From NCBI RefSeq assembly GCF_030731085.1, contig NZ_JASNFN010000010.1, forward strand, positions 1 to 64,000: 64,000 bases of DNA, written 5' to 3'. Shown here in pieces: positions 1-9,731 of this stretch (positions are counted from its first letter, which is position 1; every line of letters starts with the position of its first letter). Source of the DNA: Blastococcus carthaginiensis (lineage in GTDB: Bacteria; Actinomycetota; Actinomycetes; Mycobacteriales; Geodermatophilaceae). The translations under genes and the position numbers were made by a program. The notes beneath the pieces were generated by a model. That model was not told the origin of the DNA. It saw only the letters and a program-made list of their open reading frames with translations, and did no database searches.

Positions 1-1341
1 AGTGAGTTCGTGCCCGACGAGTTGGCCATGGTGCACAACTGCAGCCGGACGGCGGCGGTGACCCTGCTGGAGCACGCCGATGTGCTCACCACCCGGCTGC
101 CGGGCACCTTCGCGGCGCTGCGGCTGGGGTTGCTGGACTGGCCGCGGGCCCGGGCGATCGCCGCCGAGGTCGCCGCCGCCGGGTCCGACACCGACCCGGG
201 AGTGATCGCCGGGGTGGAGGCCGCGGTGCTGCCCGGCGCGAGCGGCCTGGGGGTGGGCAAGCTGCGCGAAGCCGTCCGCGCCGAGCTGCTGGCCCGTGAC
301 GCCGACGCCGCCGAGCGGCGCCGGAAGGCCCGGCAGCGCGGCGCGGATGTGACGGTGCGCCCGGTCGGGGACGGCATGAGCGAGCTGCGCGCGCTGCTCC
401 CGCATCCCGAGGCCCGCGCCTGCCGGGACGCCGTGGACCGGCATGCCCGCGCGGCGAAGGAGGCCGGCGACGAGCGGCCGATCGGCATGCTGCGCGCCGG
501 CGCGGCCGCCGATCTGCTGCTGCGGCCCTGGCAGGAGCGGCCGGCGGTCACCGCGCAGCTGACCGTGGTGGCCCCGCTGACCGCGCTCACCCCCGCCGGG
601 TTCCTCGCCGCCGGCGCCCCGACCCCGGACGCCTTCACCCCACCCGGCACCCCACCCGGCACCCGACCCGGGGTTCCCGAGCCGGTCGGGGAGGTCGACG
701 GGGAGCCGATCACCGCCGCCCACCTGCGCGAACTGCTCGCCCAGCTCGACGCCTGCGGCATCCAGGCGCCACCGGCGGGCAGCCTGCAGATCGCGATCAC
801 CGACGCCACCGGGAAGCTGCGGGCGGTCACCGGCCGCCGAGAAGTGGAACGGCTGGCCCGCGCCGGCTGCCCCCACCACCCCGACCACCCCGACCACCCC
901 GACCACCCCGAGCATCCCGACTCATCGTGCGGCTGCCCGCTGCTGGGCCCACCGGCGGCGGTGGACCGCTACCGCCCCTCGGCCGGCCAGCAGCAGTTCC
1001 TCCGCCTGCGCGACCGCACCTGCCGCCACCCCGGCTGCACCGTGCCCGCCGGCTGGGCCGACCTGGACCACGTCATCGCCCACACCGCCGGTGGGGCGAC
1101 CGCCTGCGAGAACCTGTGCTGCCGGTGCCGCCGCCACCACCGGCTCAAGACCTTCCCCCCCGGCTGGCAGCACACGATGAGCGACGACGGCGTGCTCACC
1201 GTCACCACCCCCACCGGCGTCACCCGCACCAGCCGACCACCCGGCTACCGCGTCCTCACCGCACCACCGCAACCACCACCGGAACCGGACCCGAACCCGG
1301 ACCGGCAGCTCGACCTGGACGACGACCCACCACCGTTCTGA
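1..1341 (+). CDS. DUF222 / HNH endonuclease protein (13E12-type), 5' end outside window
   Basis: The reading frame is open to the left edge, and the visible 446 codons begin inside the helical DUF222 region, so the start lies upstream. A GTG at position 10 is available but would cut the family's N-terminus. The C-terminal third holds the HNH nuclease motif: DLDHVIAH, a central Asn (CENLC) and RCRRHHRLKTF, with zinc-type cysteine pairs. Between the domains is a proline-rich linker with PPGT repeats and a His/Pro/Asp repeat. These proteins are multicopy in actinobacteria and are presumed DNA-binding nucleases; their role is not established. It lies directly upstream of trpB, where I would expect trpC, suggesting an insertion or rearrangement. 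Confidence 0.85.
   Translation, partial: SEFVPDELAMVHNCSRTAAVTLLEHADVLTTRLPGTFAALRLGLLDWPRARAIAAEVAAAGSDTDPGVIAGVEAAVLPGASGLGVGKLREAVRAELLARDADAAERRRKARQRGADVTVRPVGDGMSELRALLPHPEARACRDAVDRHARAAKEAGDERPIGMLRAGAAADLLLRPWQERPAVTAQLTVVAPLTALTPAGFLAAGAPTPDAFTPPGTPPGTRPGVPEPVGEVDGEPITAAHLRELLAQLDACGIQAPPAGSLQIAITDATGKLRAVTGRREVERLARAGCPHHPDHPDHPDHPEHPDSSCGCPLLGPPAAVDRYRPSAGQQQFLRLRDRTCRHPGCTVPAGWADLDHVIAHTAGGATACENLCCRCRRHHRLKTFPPGWQHTMSDDGVLTVTTPTGVTRTSRPPGYRVLTAPPQPPPEPDPNPDRQLDLDDDPPPF
874..921 (+). repeat. 9-bp tandem repeat inside the HNH gene
   Basis: About five copies of the unit CCGACCACC or close variants lie in frame and encode a run of HPD/HPE triplets ahead of a Ser-Ser-Cys-Gly-Cys segment. 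Copy number is likely variable between strains because the unit is a multiple of three. Confidence 0.75.
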
Positions 1342-1461
1342 CTGCGCGGCCGGTCCGCCGATCGGATCCGTTCTACGGCGGAGCCGGTGCGCTGGTCCGA
1401 TCCGGTGATGTCGCGCGCACCCCTGCGGCGATCGTGGTGCCCGGCGCGGGACACTGTGCGC

Positions 1462-2898
1462 ATGACGACGACCAGCCCACCGCAGACCGGAGACCTCTCG
1501 CTCCCGGCGCGGCCGGGCTGGCCCGACGCCACCGGGCACTTCGGGGTCTTCGGTGGCCGGTTCGTGCCCGAGGCGCTGATCGCCGCACTCGACGAGCTCA
1601 CCGAGGCCTACGAGGCCATGCGCGTCGACCCGGCGTTCCTCGCCGAGTTCGCCGCTTTGCAGCGCGACTACACCGGCCGGCCGAGCCCGGTGACCGAGGT
1701 GCCCAAGTTCGCCGCCCACGCCGGCGGTGCGCGGATCCTGCTCAAGCGGGAGGACCTCAACCACACCGGCTCGCACAAGATCAACAACGTGCTGGGCCAG
1801 GCGCTGCTCACCAAGCGGATCGGCAAGACCCGCGTGATCGCGGAGACCGGCGCCGGGCAGCACGGCGTCGCCACCGCGACCGCGGCGGCGCTCATGGGGC
1901 TGTCGTGCACCGTCTACATGGGCGAGGAGGACACCCGCCGTCAGGCGCTCAACGTCGCCCGCATGCGACTGCTCGGCGCCGAGGTCGTCCCGGTCACCAC
2001 CGGCTCCCGCACCCTCAAGGACGCGATCAACGAGGCGTTCCGCGACTGGGTGACCAACGTGGAGACGACGAACTACGTCTTCGGCACCGTCGCCGGCCCG
2101 CACCCCTTCCCGGCGATGGTCCGCGACTTCCAGCGGGTCATCGGCGACGAAGCCCGCGCCCAGGTGCTCGAGCGCGAGGGGCGGCTTCCCGACGCCGTGC
2201 TCGCCTGCGTCGGCGGTGGCTCCAACGCCATCGGGATCTTCACCGCCTTCGTCCCCGACGAGGGTGTGCGGCTGGTCGGCCTGGAGGCCGGCGGCGACGG
2301 CGTGGACACCGCGCGGCACGCGGCGACGATCACCGGCGGGACGCCGGGCGTGCTGCACGGCGCCCGCTCGTTCCTCCTCCAGGACGAGAACGGCCAGACG
2401 GTCGAGTCGCACTCCATCAGCGCCGGCCTGGACTACCCCGGCGTCGGCCCCGAGCACTCCTACCTCCACGACATCGGGCGGGCCGAGTACCGGCCGGTCA
2501 CCGACGCCGAGGCGATGGAGGCGTTCGCGCTGCTCTGCCGCACCGAGGGCATCATCCCGGCGATCGAGTCGGCGCACGCCCTGGCCGGCGCGCTGGTCCT
2601 GGGCAGGGAGCTGGGGTCGCGCGGGGCCGGTGGGCGGGGGGACGAGCCTCCGCTGCTCCTGGTGAACCTCTCCGGCCGCGGGGACAAGGACGTCGAGACG
2701 GCGTCCCGGTGGTTCGGGCTGGGCGACCGCCAGGAGGTCGACCCCGGCCCGGGCCTGGACACCGACCAGCGACCCACCGAGGGCGCGGTCAGCAACGCCG
2801 AGGCGATCCCACCGGACCGGGTCGGCGTCGATGCGGTCGGTGACGTCGCCACCGGCGGTCGGACGAGTGCCGGACCAGGAGCGGGGGAGACGGCGTGA
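1462..2898 (+). CDS. trpB: Tryptophan synthase beta subunit
   Basis: PLP enzyme joining indole (channelled from TrpA) to serine to make tryptophan, in the cytoplasmic alpha2-beta2 complex. The PLP lysine is Lys106 in NHTGSHKINN, and the phosphate-binding GGGSNAIG loop is present. The ATG is chosen because the family N-terminus (GHFGVFGGRFVPE) follows about 25 residues later; an upstream in-frame ATG at 1387 would add unrelated sequence. At 478 aa it is longer than the usual ~400: after the normal end (RWFGLGDRQE) there is a poorly conserved Pro/Gly/Asp-rich tail of about 50 residues. It overlaps trpA by four bases (GTGA), so the two are translationally coupled. Confidence 0.97.
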   Translation: MTTTSPPQTGDLSLPARPGWPDATGHFGVFGGRFVPEALIAALDELTEAYEAMRVDPAFLAEFAALQRDYTGRPSPVTEVPKFAAHAGGARILLKREDLNHTGSHKINNVLGQALLTKRIGKTRVIAETGAGQHGVATATAAALMGLSCTVYMGEEDTRRQALNVARMRLLGAEVVPVTTGSRTLKDAINEAFRDWVTNVETTNYVFGTVAGPHPFPAMVRDFQRVIGDEARAQVLEREGRLPDAVLACVGGGSNAIGIFTAFVPDEGVRLVGLEAGGDGVDTARHAATITGGTPGVLHGARSFLLQDENGQTVESHSISAGLDYPGVGPEHSYLHDIGRAEYRPVTDAEAMEAFALLCRTEGIIPAIESAHALAGALVLGRELGSRGAGGRGDEPPLLLVNLSGRGDKDVETASRWFGLGDRQEVDPGPGLDTDQRPTEGAVSNAEAIPPDRVGVDAVGDVATGGRTSAGPGAGETA

Positions 2899-3695
2899 GC
2901 GCGCTGCAGGAACGCATCGGGGCCGCGAAGGCGGAGGGGCGCTCTGCGCTGATCGCCTACCTGCCCGTCGGCTACCCGGACGTCGAGGGCTCGATCGAGG
3001 CCATGGTGGCCGCGGTCGGGGCCGGGGCGGACGTCATCGAGGTCGGCGTCCCGTACAGCGACCCGGGCATGGACGGGCCGGTGATCCAGGAAGCCGTGGA
3101 CGTCGCCGTGCGCGCCGGGGTCGGCATGCGCGACGTGCTGCGCGCGGTCGAGGCGGTGACCGCGGCCGGCGCCGTCCCGGTGGTGATGAGCTACTGGAAC
3201 CCGATCGAGCGCTACGGCACCGACCGGTTCGCCGCCGACCTCGCCGCGGCCGGCGGAGGCGGCGCCATCACCCCCGACCTCATCCCCGACGAGGCCGGAG
3301 CGTGGATCGCCGCGGCGCAGGAGCACGACCTCGACCGCGTCTTCCTCGTCGCGCCGTCGTCCACCGACGCCCGGCTCCGCTCGACCACCGCCGCCTGCCG
3401 GGGGTTCGTCTACGCGGCCTCCACCATGGGGGTCACCGGCACGCGCGCGACGGTCGGCGACGCCGCCGAGAAGCTGGTCGCTCGCACCCGCGAGGCCGCA
3501 CCCGACCTCGCCGTCTGCGTCGGCCTCGGCGTCTCGGACGGCGACCAGGCCGCCGAGGTCGCCGCCTTCGCCGACGGCGTGATCGTGGGCTCGGCCTACG
3601 TGCGCGAGCTGCTGGAGGGCCGGGGGGCGGAGGGGGTCCGGGCGCTCACCCGGGACCTCGCCGCAGGGGTCCGCCGGGCGGGGGTGCGCGCGTGA
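2895..3695 (+). CDS. trpA: Tryptophan synthase alpha subunit
   Basis: Cleaves indole-3-glycerol phosphate to indole and glyceraldehyde 3-phosphate and passes indole to TrpB. It is a TIM barrel of 266 aa, the normal length. Both catalytic acids are at the canonical numbers: Glu49 (VIEVGVPYSDP) and Asp60 (GMDGP). The GTG start overlaps the trpB stop by four bases, and the stop in turn overlaps the lgt start by four bases, so trpB-trpA-lgt is one tightly coupled operon. Confidence 0.97.
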   Translation: MSALQERIGAAKAEGRSALIAYLPVGYPDVEGSIEAMVAAVGAGADVIEVGVPYSDPGMDGPVIQEAVDVAVRAGVGMRDVLRAVEAVTAAGAVPVVMSYWNPIERYGTDRFAADLAAAGGGGAITPDLIPDEAGAWIAAAQEHDLDRVFLVAPSSTDARLRSTTAACRGFVYAASTMGVTGTRATVGDAAEKLVARTREAAPDLAVCVGLGVSDGDQAAEVAAFADGVIVGSAYVRELLEGRGAEGVRALTRDLAAGVRRAGVRA

Positions 3696-4660
3696 GCGTC
3701 CTCGCCGCCATCCCCAGCCCGACGCAAGGCGTGTGGGAGCTGGGCCCGCTGCCCATCCGCGCCTACGCGCTCTGCATCGTGGCCGGCATCGTCGCCGCCG
3801 TCGTCCTCACCGAACGGCGCTGGGTCGCCCGCGGCGGGGCGCCCGGCGACGTGCTGGACATCGCCGTCTGGGCGGTGCCGTTCGGCATCATCGGCGGCCG
3901 CCTCTACCACGTCGTCTCCAGCCCGCGGCCGTACTTCGGCGAGGACGGCGACCCGCTGCGCGCCTTCGCGATATGGGAAGGCGGCCTAGGCATCTGGGGC
4001 GCCATCGCGCTCGGCGGCGTGGGGGCGTGGATCGCCTGCCGCCGCCGCGGCATCCCGCTGCCGGCGTTCGCCGACGCCCTCGCACCGGGGCTGCTGGTCG
4101 CGCAGGCGATCGGCCGGCTGGGCAACTGGTTCAACAACGAGCTGTACGGCGGTCCCACCGACCTGCCGTGGGCGCTGACGATCTACGAGTGGAGCGGCGG
4201 GCAGGCGGTCACCGGGCCGGACGGGGAGCCGGTGGTGCTCGGCACGTTCCACCCGACGTTCCTCTACGAGCTGCTGTGGAACCTCGCCGCGGCGGCGCTG
4301 GTCATCTGGGCCGACCGCCGCTTCCGCCTCGGGCACGGCCGGGCGTTCGCGCTCTACGTGGCCTCCTACTGCGCCGGCCGGCTGTGGATCGAGCTGCTCC
4401 GCACCGACCCCGCGGAGACCTTCTTCGGGGTGCGGATCAACGTCTTCACCTCGATCGTCGTCGGGCTGCTGGCCGTGGCCTACTTCGTGTGGCAGCGCGG
4501 CCGCCCGCGCGAGGTCATCGACCGCGGTGCCGCGGCGGCGGACGGCCGGCCGACCGAGCCGGGGTCCCCGGCGTCGTCCGGGACGTCGTCCGAGCAGGCG
4601 TCCGGGGCGACGGCGGCCGGGGCGCGTGAGGACGATCACCGACCGCCGCCGGCGACCTGA
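3692..4660 (+). CDS. lgt: Prolipoprotein diacylglyceryl transferase
   Basis: Membrane enzyme that moves diacylglycerol from phosphatidylglycerol to the lipobox cysteine of pre-lipoproteins, the first step of lipoprotein maturation. Expected features are the signature GRLGNWFNNELYGG (about residues 139-152), HPTFLYE (about 187-193) and several hydrophobic helices. The 322 aa end in an acidic/Ala-rich cytoplasmic tail of about 50 residues, common in actinobacteria. GTG start, four-base overlap with trpA. Two proteins in this window look like its substrates: the Liv-type binding protein and the CapA-like protein. Confidence 0.96.
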   Translation: MSVLAAIPSPTQGVWELGPLPIRAYALCIVAGIVAAVVLTERRWVARGGAPGDVLDIAVWAVPFGIIGGRLYHVVSSPRPYFGEDGDPLRAFAIWEGGLGIWGAIALGGVGAWIACRRRGIPLPAFADALAPGLLVAQAIGRLGNWFNNELYGGPTDLPWALTIYEWSGGQAVTGPDGEPVVLGTFHPTFLYELLWNLAAAALVIWADRRFRLGHGRAFALYVASYCAGRLWIELLRTDPAETFFGVRINVFTSIVVGLLAVAYFVWQRGRPREVIDRGAAAADGRPTEPGSPASSGTSSEQASGATAAGAREDDHRPPPAT

Positions 4661-5015
4661 GCGGTCGGGCGGCGCAGCGCTCGACGAGCCCCCCGGCGCC
4701 CAGCGTGGGGCCGGTCACGGATCGGCGCCAGCCGTGTCAGGACGGTGTTACGGCTGTGTACGCTTCCGCCTGACCCGCCAGCGATCCTGGCGAGGTCGTA
4801 GTGTCGGACCGGGCCAGTGCTGCCCCGCGGACGACGGCTCGCCGGCACCCACCGGTGGGCTCGCGCGTCAGCCGGTCAGGGCCACCTGAGCCTCCCCGGT
4901 GTCCCGCGATCCGCATGTGCCGCCATCTCCGCCGCCCTTGAACCTCCGGCCCGGGCCCCGCCCCCGTCCGACCCTCGCCCCCGAGGGACGACGGTGCGCC
5001 GACGACGGGAGTGAC
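4661..5015 (+). other. Intergenic region upstream of gltB with promoter-like and hairpin elements
   Basis: No credible gene. Visible are a TACGCT -10-like box (4759-4764) after GTGTTACGGCTGTG, a CGCCAG/CTGGCG hairpin (4776-4792), and a 12-bp palindrome CCCACCGGTGGG (4848-4859). The gltBD promoter is probably here. A GGGAG Shine-Dalgarno at 5007-5011 supports the gltB start. Confidence 0.5.
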
Positions 5016-8000
5016 ATGACCGACCTTCCCGCCCCCGCCACCGCGGCAGCCACCACCGGCGCCGTGCCGCCGGCCGTGCCGTTCCCGGCCGTGCCCGCGG
5101 CTGTGCCCTTCTCCGCCCTCCCCGCCCCGACCGGTCTCTACGACCCGGCCAACGACAAGGACGCCTGCGGTGTCGCCTTCGTGGCCGACGCCCGCGGGCG
5201 CAAGAGCCGGCGCATCGTGCAGGCCGGCCTCACCGCCCTCCACAACCTCGACCACCGGGGTGCGGCCGGCTCCGAGCCGAACTCCGGTGACGGCGCCGGA
5301 ATCCTCACCCAGGTCCCCGACGCCCTGCTGCGCGCCGACGTGGACTTCGACCTGCCACCCCTGGGCGAGTACTCGGTCGGCATCGCCTTCCTGCCCACCG
5401 ACGCGGCCGAGCGCGCCGCCCGGTACGAGGACGTCGCCCGCCTCGCCGAGGAGGAGGGGCTCACCGTCCTCGGCTGGCGCGACGTCCCGGTCGACCCCGA
5501 CGGCGCCGACCTCGGCCCCACGGCGCGGGCGGTCATGCCGCACTTCGCCCAGGTGTTCGTCGCCGAGACCATGGGTGCCCGGGCCGACGAGAAGGCCTTC
5601 GGCGGCAACGTCGTCTGCAACGGCGTCACCCGGCTGGAGCGCCGGTCGTTCGTGCTGCGCAAGCGGGCTGAGCGGGCCGCGGTCGACGCGGGCAGCTCGC
5701 TGTACCTCACCTCGCTGTCGTCGCGGACGATCACCTACAAGGGCATGCTGACCACCGACCAGCTGCCGCTGTTCTTCCCCGACCTGCGCGACGAGCGCTA
5801 CGAGTCGGCGATCGCCCTGGTGCACAGCCGCTTCTCGACCAACACCTTCCCGAGCTGGCCGCTGGCCCACCCGTTCCGCTTCATCGCGCACAACGGCGAG
5901 ATCAACACCATCAAGGGCAACCGCAACCGCATGCGCGCCCGCGAGGCCAAGCTCGCCACCGAGCTGTTCGACGGACCGGCCAGGGTGGGCGGGGAGGACA
6001 GCACGGAGCTCGGGCTGGACCGGATCTTCCCGGTCACCGCGAGCGACTTCAGCGACTCGGCCACCTTCGACGAGGTGCTGGAGCTGCTGCACCTGTCGGG
6101 CCGCTCGCTGCCGCACGCGGTGCTGATGATGATCCCGGAGGCCTGGGAGAACCACGACGAGATGGACCCGGCCCGCCGGGCCTTCTACCGGTTCCACTCC
6201 TCGATCATGGAGCCCTGGGACGGGCCCGCCGCCGTCTGCTTCACCGACGGCACGCTCATCGGCGCGGTCCTGGACCGCAACGGCCTGCGCCCGGGCCGCT
6301 GGTGGCACACCCGCGACGACCTGGTGGTCATGGCCAGCGAGGTCGGCGTACTGGACATCCCGGCCTCCGACGTCGTCGCCAAGGGCCGGCTGCAGCCGGG
6401 CCGCATGTTCCTCGTCGACACCGCCTCGGGGCGGATCGTCTCCGACGAGGAGGTTAAGGGTGCGCTGGCCGCGGAGCACCCGTACGAGGACTGGCTGCAC
6501 GCCGGCCTCGTGCACCTGCCGCAGCTGCCCGAGCGCCGCCGCTCGCGCCCCAGCCACGAGTCCGTCGTCCGCCGGCAGATGCTCTTCGGCTACACCGAGG
6601 AGGACCTGCGGATGCTGGTCACGCCGATGGCCGCCAGCGGCGCCGAGCCGATCGGCTCCATGGGCACCGACACCCCGATCGCGGCGCTGTCGGACCGGTC
6701 CCGGCTGCTCTACGACTACTTCGGGCAGCTGTTCGCCCAGGTGACCAACCCGCCGCTGGACGCCATCCGCGAGGAGCTGGTGACCAGCCTGGGCCGCACC
6801 TTCGGCCCCGAGCAGAACCTGCTGAACGCCACGCCGGCGTCCTGCCGGCAGGTACACCTGCCGTTCCCGGTCATCGACAACGACGAGCTGGCCAAGATCC
6901 TGCACATCGACGACGACGGCGACCTGCCCGGCTACGCCGCCGTCCGGATCACCGGTCACTTCGACGTGAACGGCGGCGGCGCCGCCCTGGCCGAGGCCGT
7001 CGAGCAGCTGCGCACCAAGGTCTCCAAGGCCATCTCGGCCGGCGCCCGCATCATCGTGCTCTCCGACCGCGACTGCGACGAGCAGCGCGCCCCCATCCCG
7101 TCGCTGCTGATGACCGCCGCGGTGCACCACCACCTGGTGCGGGAGAAGACCCGCATGGAGGTGGGGCTCGTCGTCGAGTCCGGCGACTGCCGCGAGGTGC
7201 ACCACGTCGCGCTGCTGCTGGGGTACGGCGCGGCCGCGGTCAACCCCTACCTGGCCTTCGAGTCGATCGAGGACCTGATCCGCGACGGCGTGCTCACCGG
7301 CGTCGAGCCCGCCCAGGCGGTGCGCAACGTGGTCAAGGCGCTGGGCAAGGGCGTCCTGAAGGTCATGAGCAAGATGGGCATCTCGACCGTCGGCTCCTAC
7401 ACGATGGCGCAGATCTTCGAGGCCGTCGGGCTCTCCCAGGAGGTCGTCGAGGAGTACTTCACCGGCACGTCCTGTCCCCTCGGCGGCGTCGGCATCGACG
7501 TGCTCGCCGAGGAGGTGGCCATGCGCCACCGCCGGGCCTACCCGGCCAACCCCACCGAGCGGGCGCACCGCCGGCTGGAGACCGGCGGGGAGTACCAGTG
7601 GCGCCGCGAGGGCGAGGTGCACCTGTTCAACCCCGAGACGGTGTTCCTGCTCCAGCACGCCACGCGGTCCCGGCAGTACGAGGTCTTCGAGAAGTACACC
7701 GAGAGCGTCGACAAGCTGTCGGAGGAGGCCGCCACGCTCCGCGGCCTGTTCTCGCTGAAGACCGGCGTGCGGCCGCCCGTGCCGCTCGAGGAGGTCGAGC
7801 CCGCGAGCGAGATCGTGCAGCGCTTCAACACCGGCGCGATGAGCTACGGCTCCATCTCGCAGGAGGCGCACGAGACCCTCGCCATCGCGATGAACCGCCT
7901 CGGCGGGCGGTCCAACACCGGCGAGGGCGGTGAGGACCCCGACCGGTTCACCCCCGACCCGAACGGCGACCTGCGCCGCTCGGCGATCAAGCAGGTGGCG

Positions 8001-9731
8001 TCCGGCCGGTTCGGCGTCACCAGCGAGTACCTGGTCAACGCCGACGACATCCAGATCAAGATGGCGCAGGGCGCCAAGCCCGGCGAGGGCGGGCAGCTGC
8101 CCGGCGGCAAGGTGTACCCGTGGGTGGCCCGCACCCGGCACTCCACGCCGGGCGTGGGCCTGATCAGCCCGCCGCCGCACCACGACATCTACTCGATCGA
8201 GGACCTCAAGCAGCTCATCCACGACCTGAAGAACGCCAACGACGCAGCGCGGGTCCACGTCAAGCTGGTCGCCGAGGTCGGCGTCGGGACGGTGGCGGCG
8301 GGCGTGAGCAAGGCGCACGCCGACGTCGTCCTCATCTCCGGGTTCGACGGCGGCACCGGCGCCGCGCCGCTCACCTCGCTCAAGCACGCCGGCTCCCCGT
8401 GGGAGCTGGGCCTGGCCGAGACCCAGCAGACGCTGCTGGCCAACGGGCTGCGCGACCGCATCGTGGTGCAGGTCGACGGGCAGATGAAGACCGGCCGCGA
8501 CGTGATCGTGGCGGCGCTGCTCGGGGCCGAGGAGTTCGGCTTCGCGACCGCGCCCCTGGTGGTCTCCGGCTGCGTGATGATGCGGGTCTGCCACCTCGAC
8601 ACCTGCCCGGTGGGCGTGGCCACGCAGAACCCGGAGCTGCGCAAGCGGTTCACCGGCCGGCCGGAGTTCGTCGTCACCTTCTTCGAGTTCCTCGCCGAGC
8701 AGGTGCGCTCCTACCTGGCCGAGCTGGGCTTCCGCTCCATCGACGAGGCCGTCGGCCACGCCGAGCTGCTCGACACCCGCCAGGCCGTCGACCACTGGAA
8801 GGCCGCAGGCCTGGACCTCTCGCCGATGCTGGTCGTGCCCGAGCTGCCCGAGGGCACCCCGCGGCGCGCGGTCCGCGGTCAGGACCACGGTCTCGACGTC
8901 GCCCTGGACCAGACGCTGATCCAGCTGTGCGAGGGCGCGCTCCTCGACGCGCGGCCGGTCAGCCTCGAGCTGCCGGTGCGGAACGTCAACCGGACCGTCG
9001 GCACGATGCTGGGCTCGATGGTCACCCGTCGCTTCGGCGGCGAGGGGCTGCCCGACGGCACGATCGACCTCACCTTCGGCGGGTCGGCCGGCCAGTCCTT
9101 CGGTGCCTTCGTGCCGCGCGGCATCACCATGCGGCTCTTCGGCGACGCCAACGACTACGTCGGCAAGGGCCTGTCGGGTGGGCGGATCGTCGTGCGGCCC
9201 TCCCGGGAGGCGCCGTTCCTCGCCGAGGACAACGTCATCGCCGGCAACGTCATCGGCTACGGCGCGACCGGCGGGGAGATCTTCCTGCGCGGCCGCGTCG
9301 GCGAGCGGTTCTGCGTGCGCAACTCCGGTGCGCTGGCCGTCGTCGAGGGCGTCGGCGACCACGCGCTGGAGTACATGACCGGCGGCCGCGCCGTGATCCT
9401 CGGGGCGACCGGCCGCAACATCGCGGCCGGCATGTCCGGTGGCATCGGCTACGTGCTCGACCTCGCAAGGCACCGGGTGAACCCGGAGATGGTGGACGTC
9501 GAGCCGCTGGACGTCGAGTCCGCGCAGTGGCTGCGCGACGTGCTCGTGCGCTACGCGGCCGACACGGAGTCCAGCGTGGCCGCCGCGCTGCTGGCCGACT
9601 GGGGCCGCTGGTCGGAGCGGTTCAGCGTGATCATGCCGCGCGACTACCGGCGGGCGCTGGAGGCCCGGCGGGCCGCCGAGGCCGCCGGCACCGACGTGGA
9701 TCGAGCAGTGATGGAGGCAGCACGTGGCTGA
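5016..9731 (+). CDS. gltB: Glutamate synthase (NADPH) large subunit
   Basis: Converts 2-oxoglutarate plus glutamine to two glutamates. Order: class-II glutamine amidotransferase with nucleophile Cys51 (NDKDACGV, exposed after propeptide removal), central domain, FMN-binding synthase barrel (SYGSISQEAHE, GEGGEDP), three cluster cysteines C1186/C1192/C1197 (CVMMRVCHLDTC) for the 3Fe-4S centre, and a C-terminal beta-helix. 1571 aa is close to the family norm. The ATG follows GGGAG by four bases. The N-terminal 40 residues are an Ala/Pro/Val-rich extension before the conserved LYDPANDKDACG. It overlaps gltD by eight bases. Confidence 0.98.
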   Translation: MTDLPAPATAAATTGAVPPAVPFPAVPAAVPFSALPAPTGLYDPANDKDACGVAFVADARGRKSRRIVQAGLTALHNLDHRGAAGSEPNSGDGAGILTQVPDALLRADVDFDLPPLGEYSVGIAFLPTDAAERAARYEDVARLAEEEGLTVLGWRDVPVDPDGADLGPTARAVMPHFAQVFVAETMGARADEKAFGGNVVCNGVTRLERRSFVLRKRAERAAVDAGSSLYLTSLSSRTITYKGMLTTDQLPLFFPDLRDERYESAIALVHSRFSTNTFPSWPLAHPFRFIAHNGEINTIKGNRNRMRAREAKLATELFDGPARVGGEDSTELGLDRIFPVTASDFSDSATFDEVLELLHLSGRSLPHAVLMMIPEAWENHDEMDPARRAFYRFHSSIMEPWDGPAAVCFTDGTLIGAVLDRNGLRPGRWWHTRDDLVVMASEVGVLDIPASDVVAKGRLQPGRMFLVDTASGRIVSDEEVKGALAAEHPYEDWLHAGLVHLPQLPERRRSRPSHESVVRRQMLFGYTEEDLRMLVTPMAASGAEPIGSMGTDTPIAALSDRSRLLYDYFGQLFAQVTNPPLDAIREELVTSLGRTFGPEQNLLNATPASCRQVHLPFPVIDNDELAKILHIDDDGDLPGYAAVRITGHFDVNGGGAALAEAVEQLRTKVSKAISAGARIIVLSDRDCDEQRAPIPSLLMTAAVHHHLVREKTRMEVGLVVESGDCREVHHVALLLGYGAAAVNPYLAFESIEDLIRDGVLTGVEPAQAVRNVVKALGKGVLKVMSKMGISTVGSYTMAQIFEAVGLSQEVVEEYFTGTSCPLGGVGIDVLAEEVAMRHRRAYPANPTERAHRRLETGGEYQWRREGEVHLFNPETVFLLQHATRSRQYEVFEKYTESVDKLSEEAATLRGLFSLKTGVRPPVPLEEVEPASEIVQRFNTGAMSYGSISQEAHETLAIAMNRLGGRSNTGEGGEDPDRFTPDPNGDLRRSAIKQVASGRFGVTSEYLVNADDIQIKMAQGAKPGEGGQLPGGKVYPWVARTRHSTPGVGLISPPPHHDIYSIEDLKQLIHDLKNANDAARVHVKLVAEVGVGTVAAGVSKAHADVVLISGFDGGTGAAPLTSLKHAGSPWELGLAETQQTLLANGLRDRIVVQVDGQMKTGRDVIVAALLGAEEFGFATAPLVVSGCVMMRVCHLDTCPVGVATQNPELRKRFTGRPEFVVTFFEFLAEQVRSYLAELGFRSIDEAVGHAELLDTRQAVDHWKAAGLDLSPMLVVPELPEGTPRRAVRGQDHGLDVALDQTLIQLCEGALLDARPVSLELPVRNVNRTVGTMLGSMVTRRFGGEGLPDGTIDLTFGGSAGQSFGAFVPRGITMRLFGDANDYVGKGLSGGRIVVRPSREAPFLAEDNVIAGNVIGYGATGGEIFLRGRVGERFCVRNSGALAVVEGVGDHALEYMTGGRAVILGATGRNIAAGMSGGIGYVLDLARHRVNPEMVDVEPLDVESAQWLRDVLVRYAADTESSVAAALLADWGRWSERFSVIMPRDYRRALEARRAAEAAGTDVDRAVMEAARG

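Noticed and set aside
874..921. Possible CRISPR-like array
   Set aside because: A 9-bp in-frame coding repeat with no spacers; no cas genes in the window.
922..2577. Long open frames opposite trpB and other genes
   Set aside because: They are antisense shadows with Arg/Pro/Ala/Gly-rich translations; high GC creates long stop-free frames on both strands. The trpB frame has full family motifs.
4737..9473. Very long minus-strand open frame opposite gltB
   Set aside because: Its translation is low-complexity and has no domain; the plus strand encodes complete GltB.
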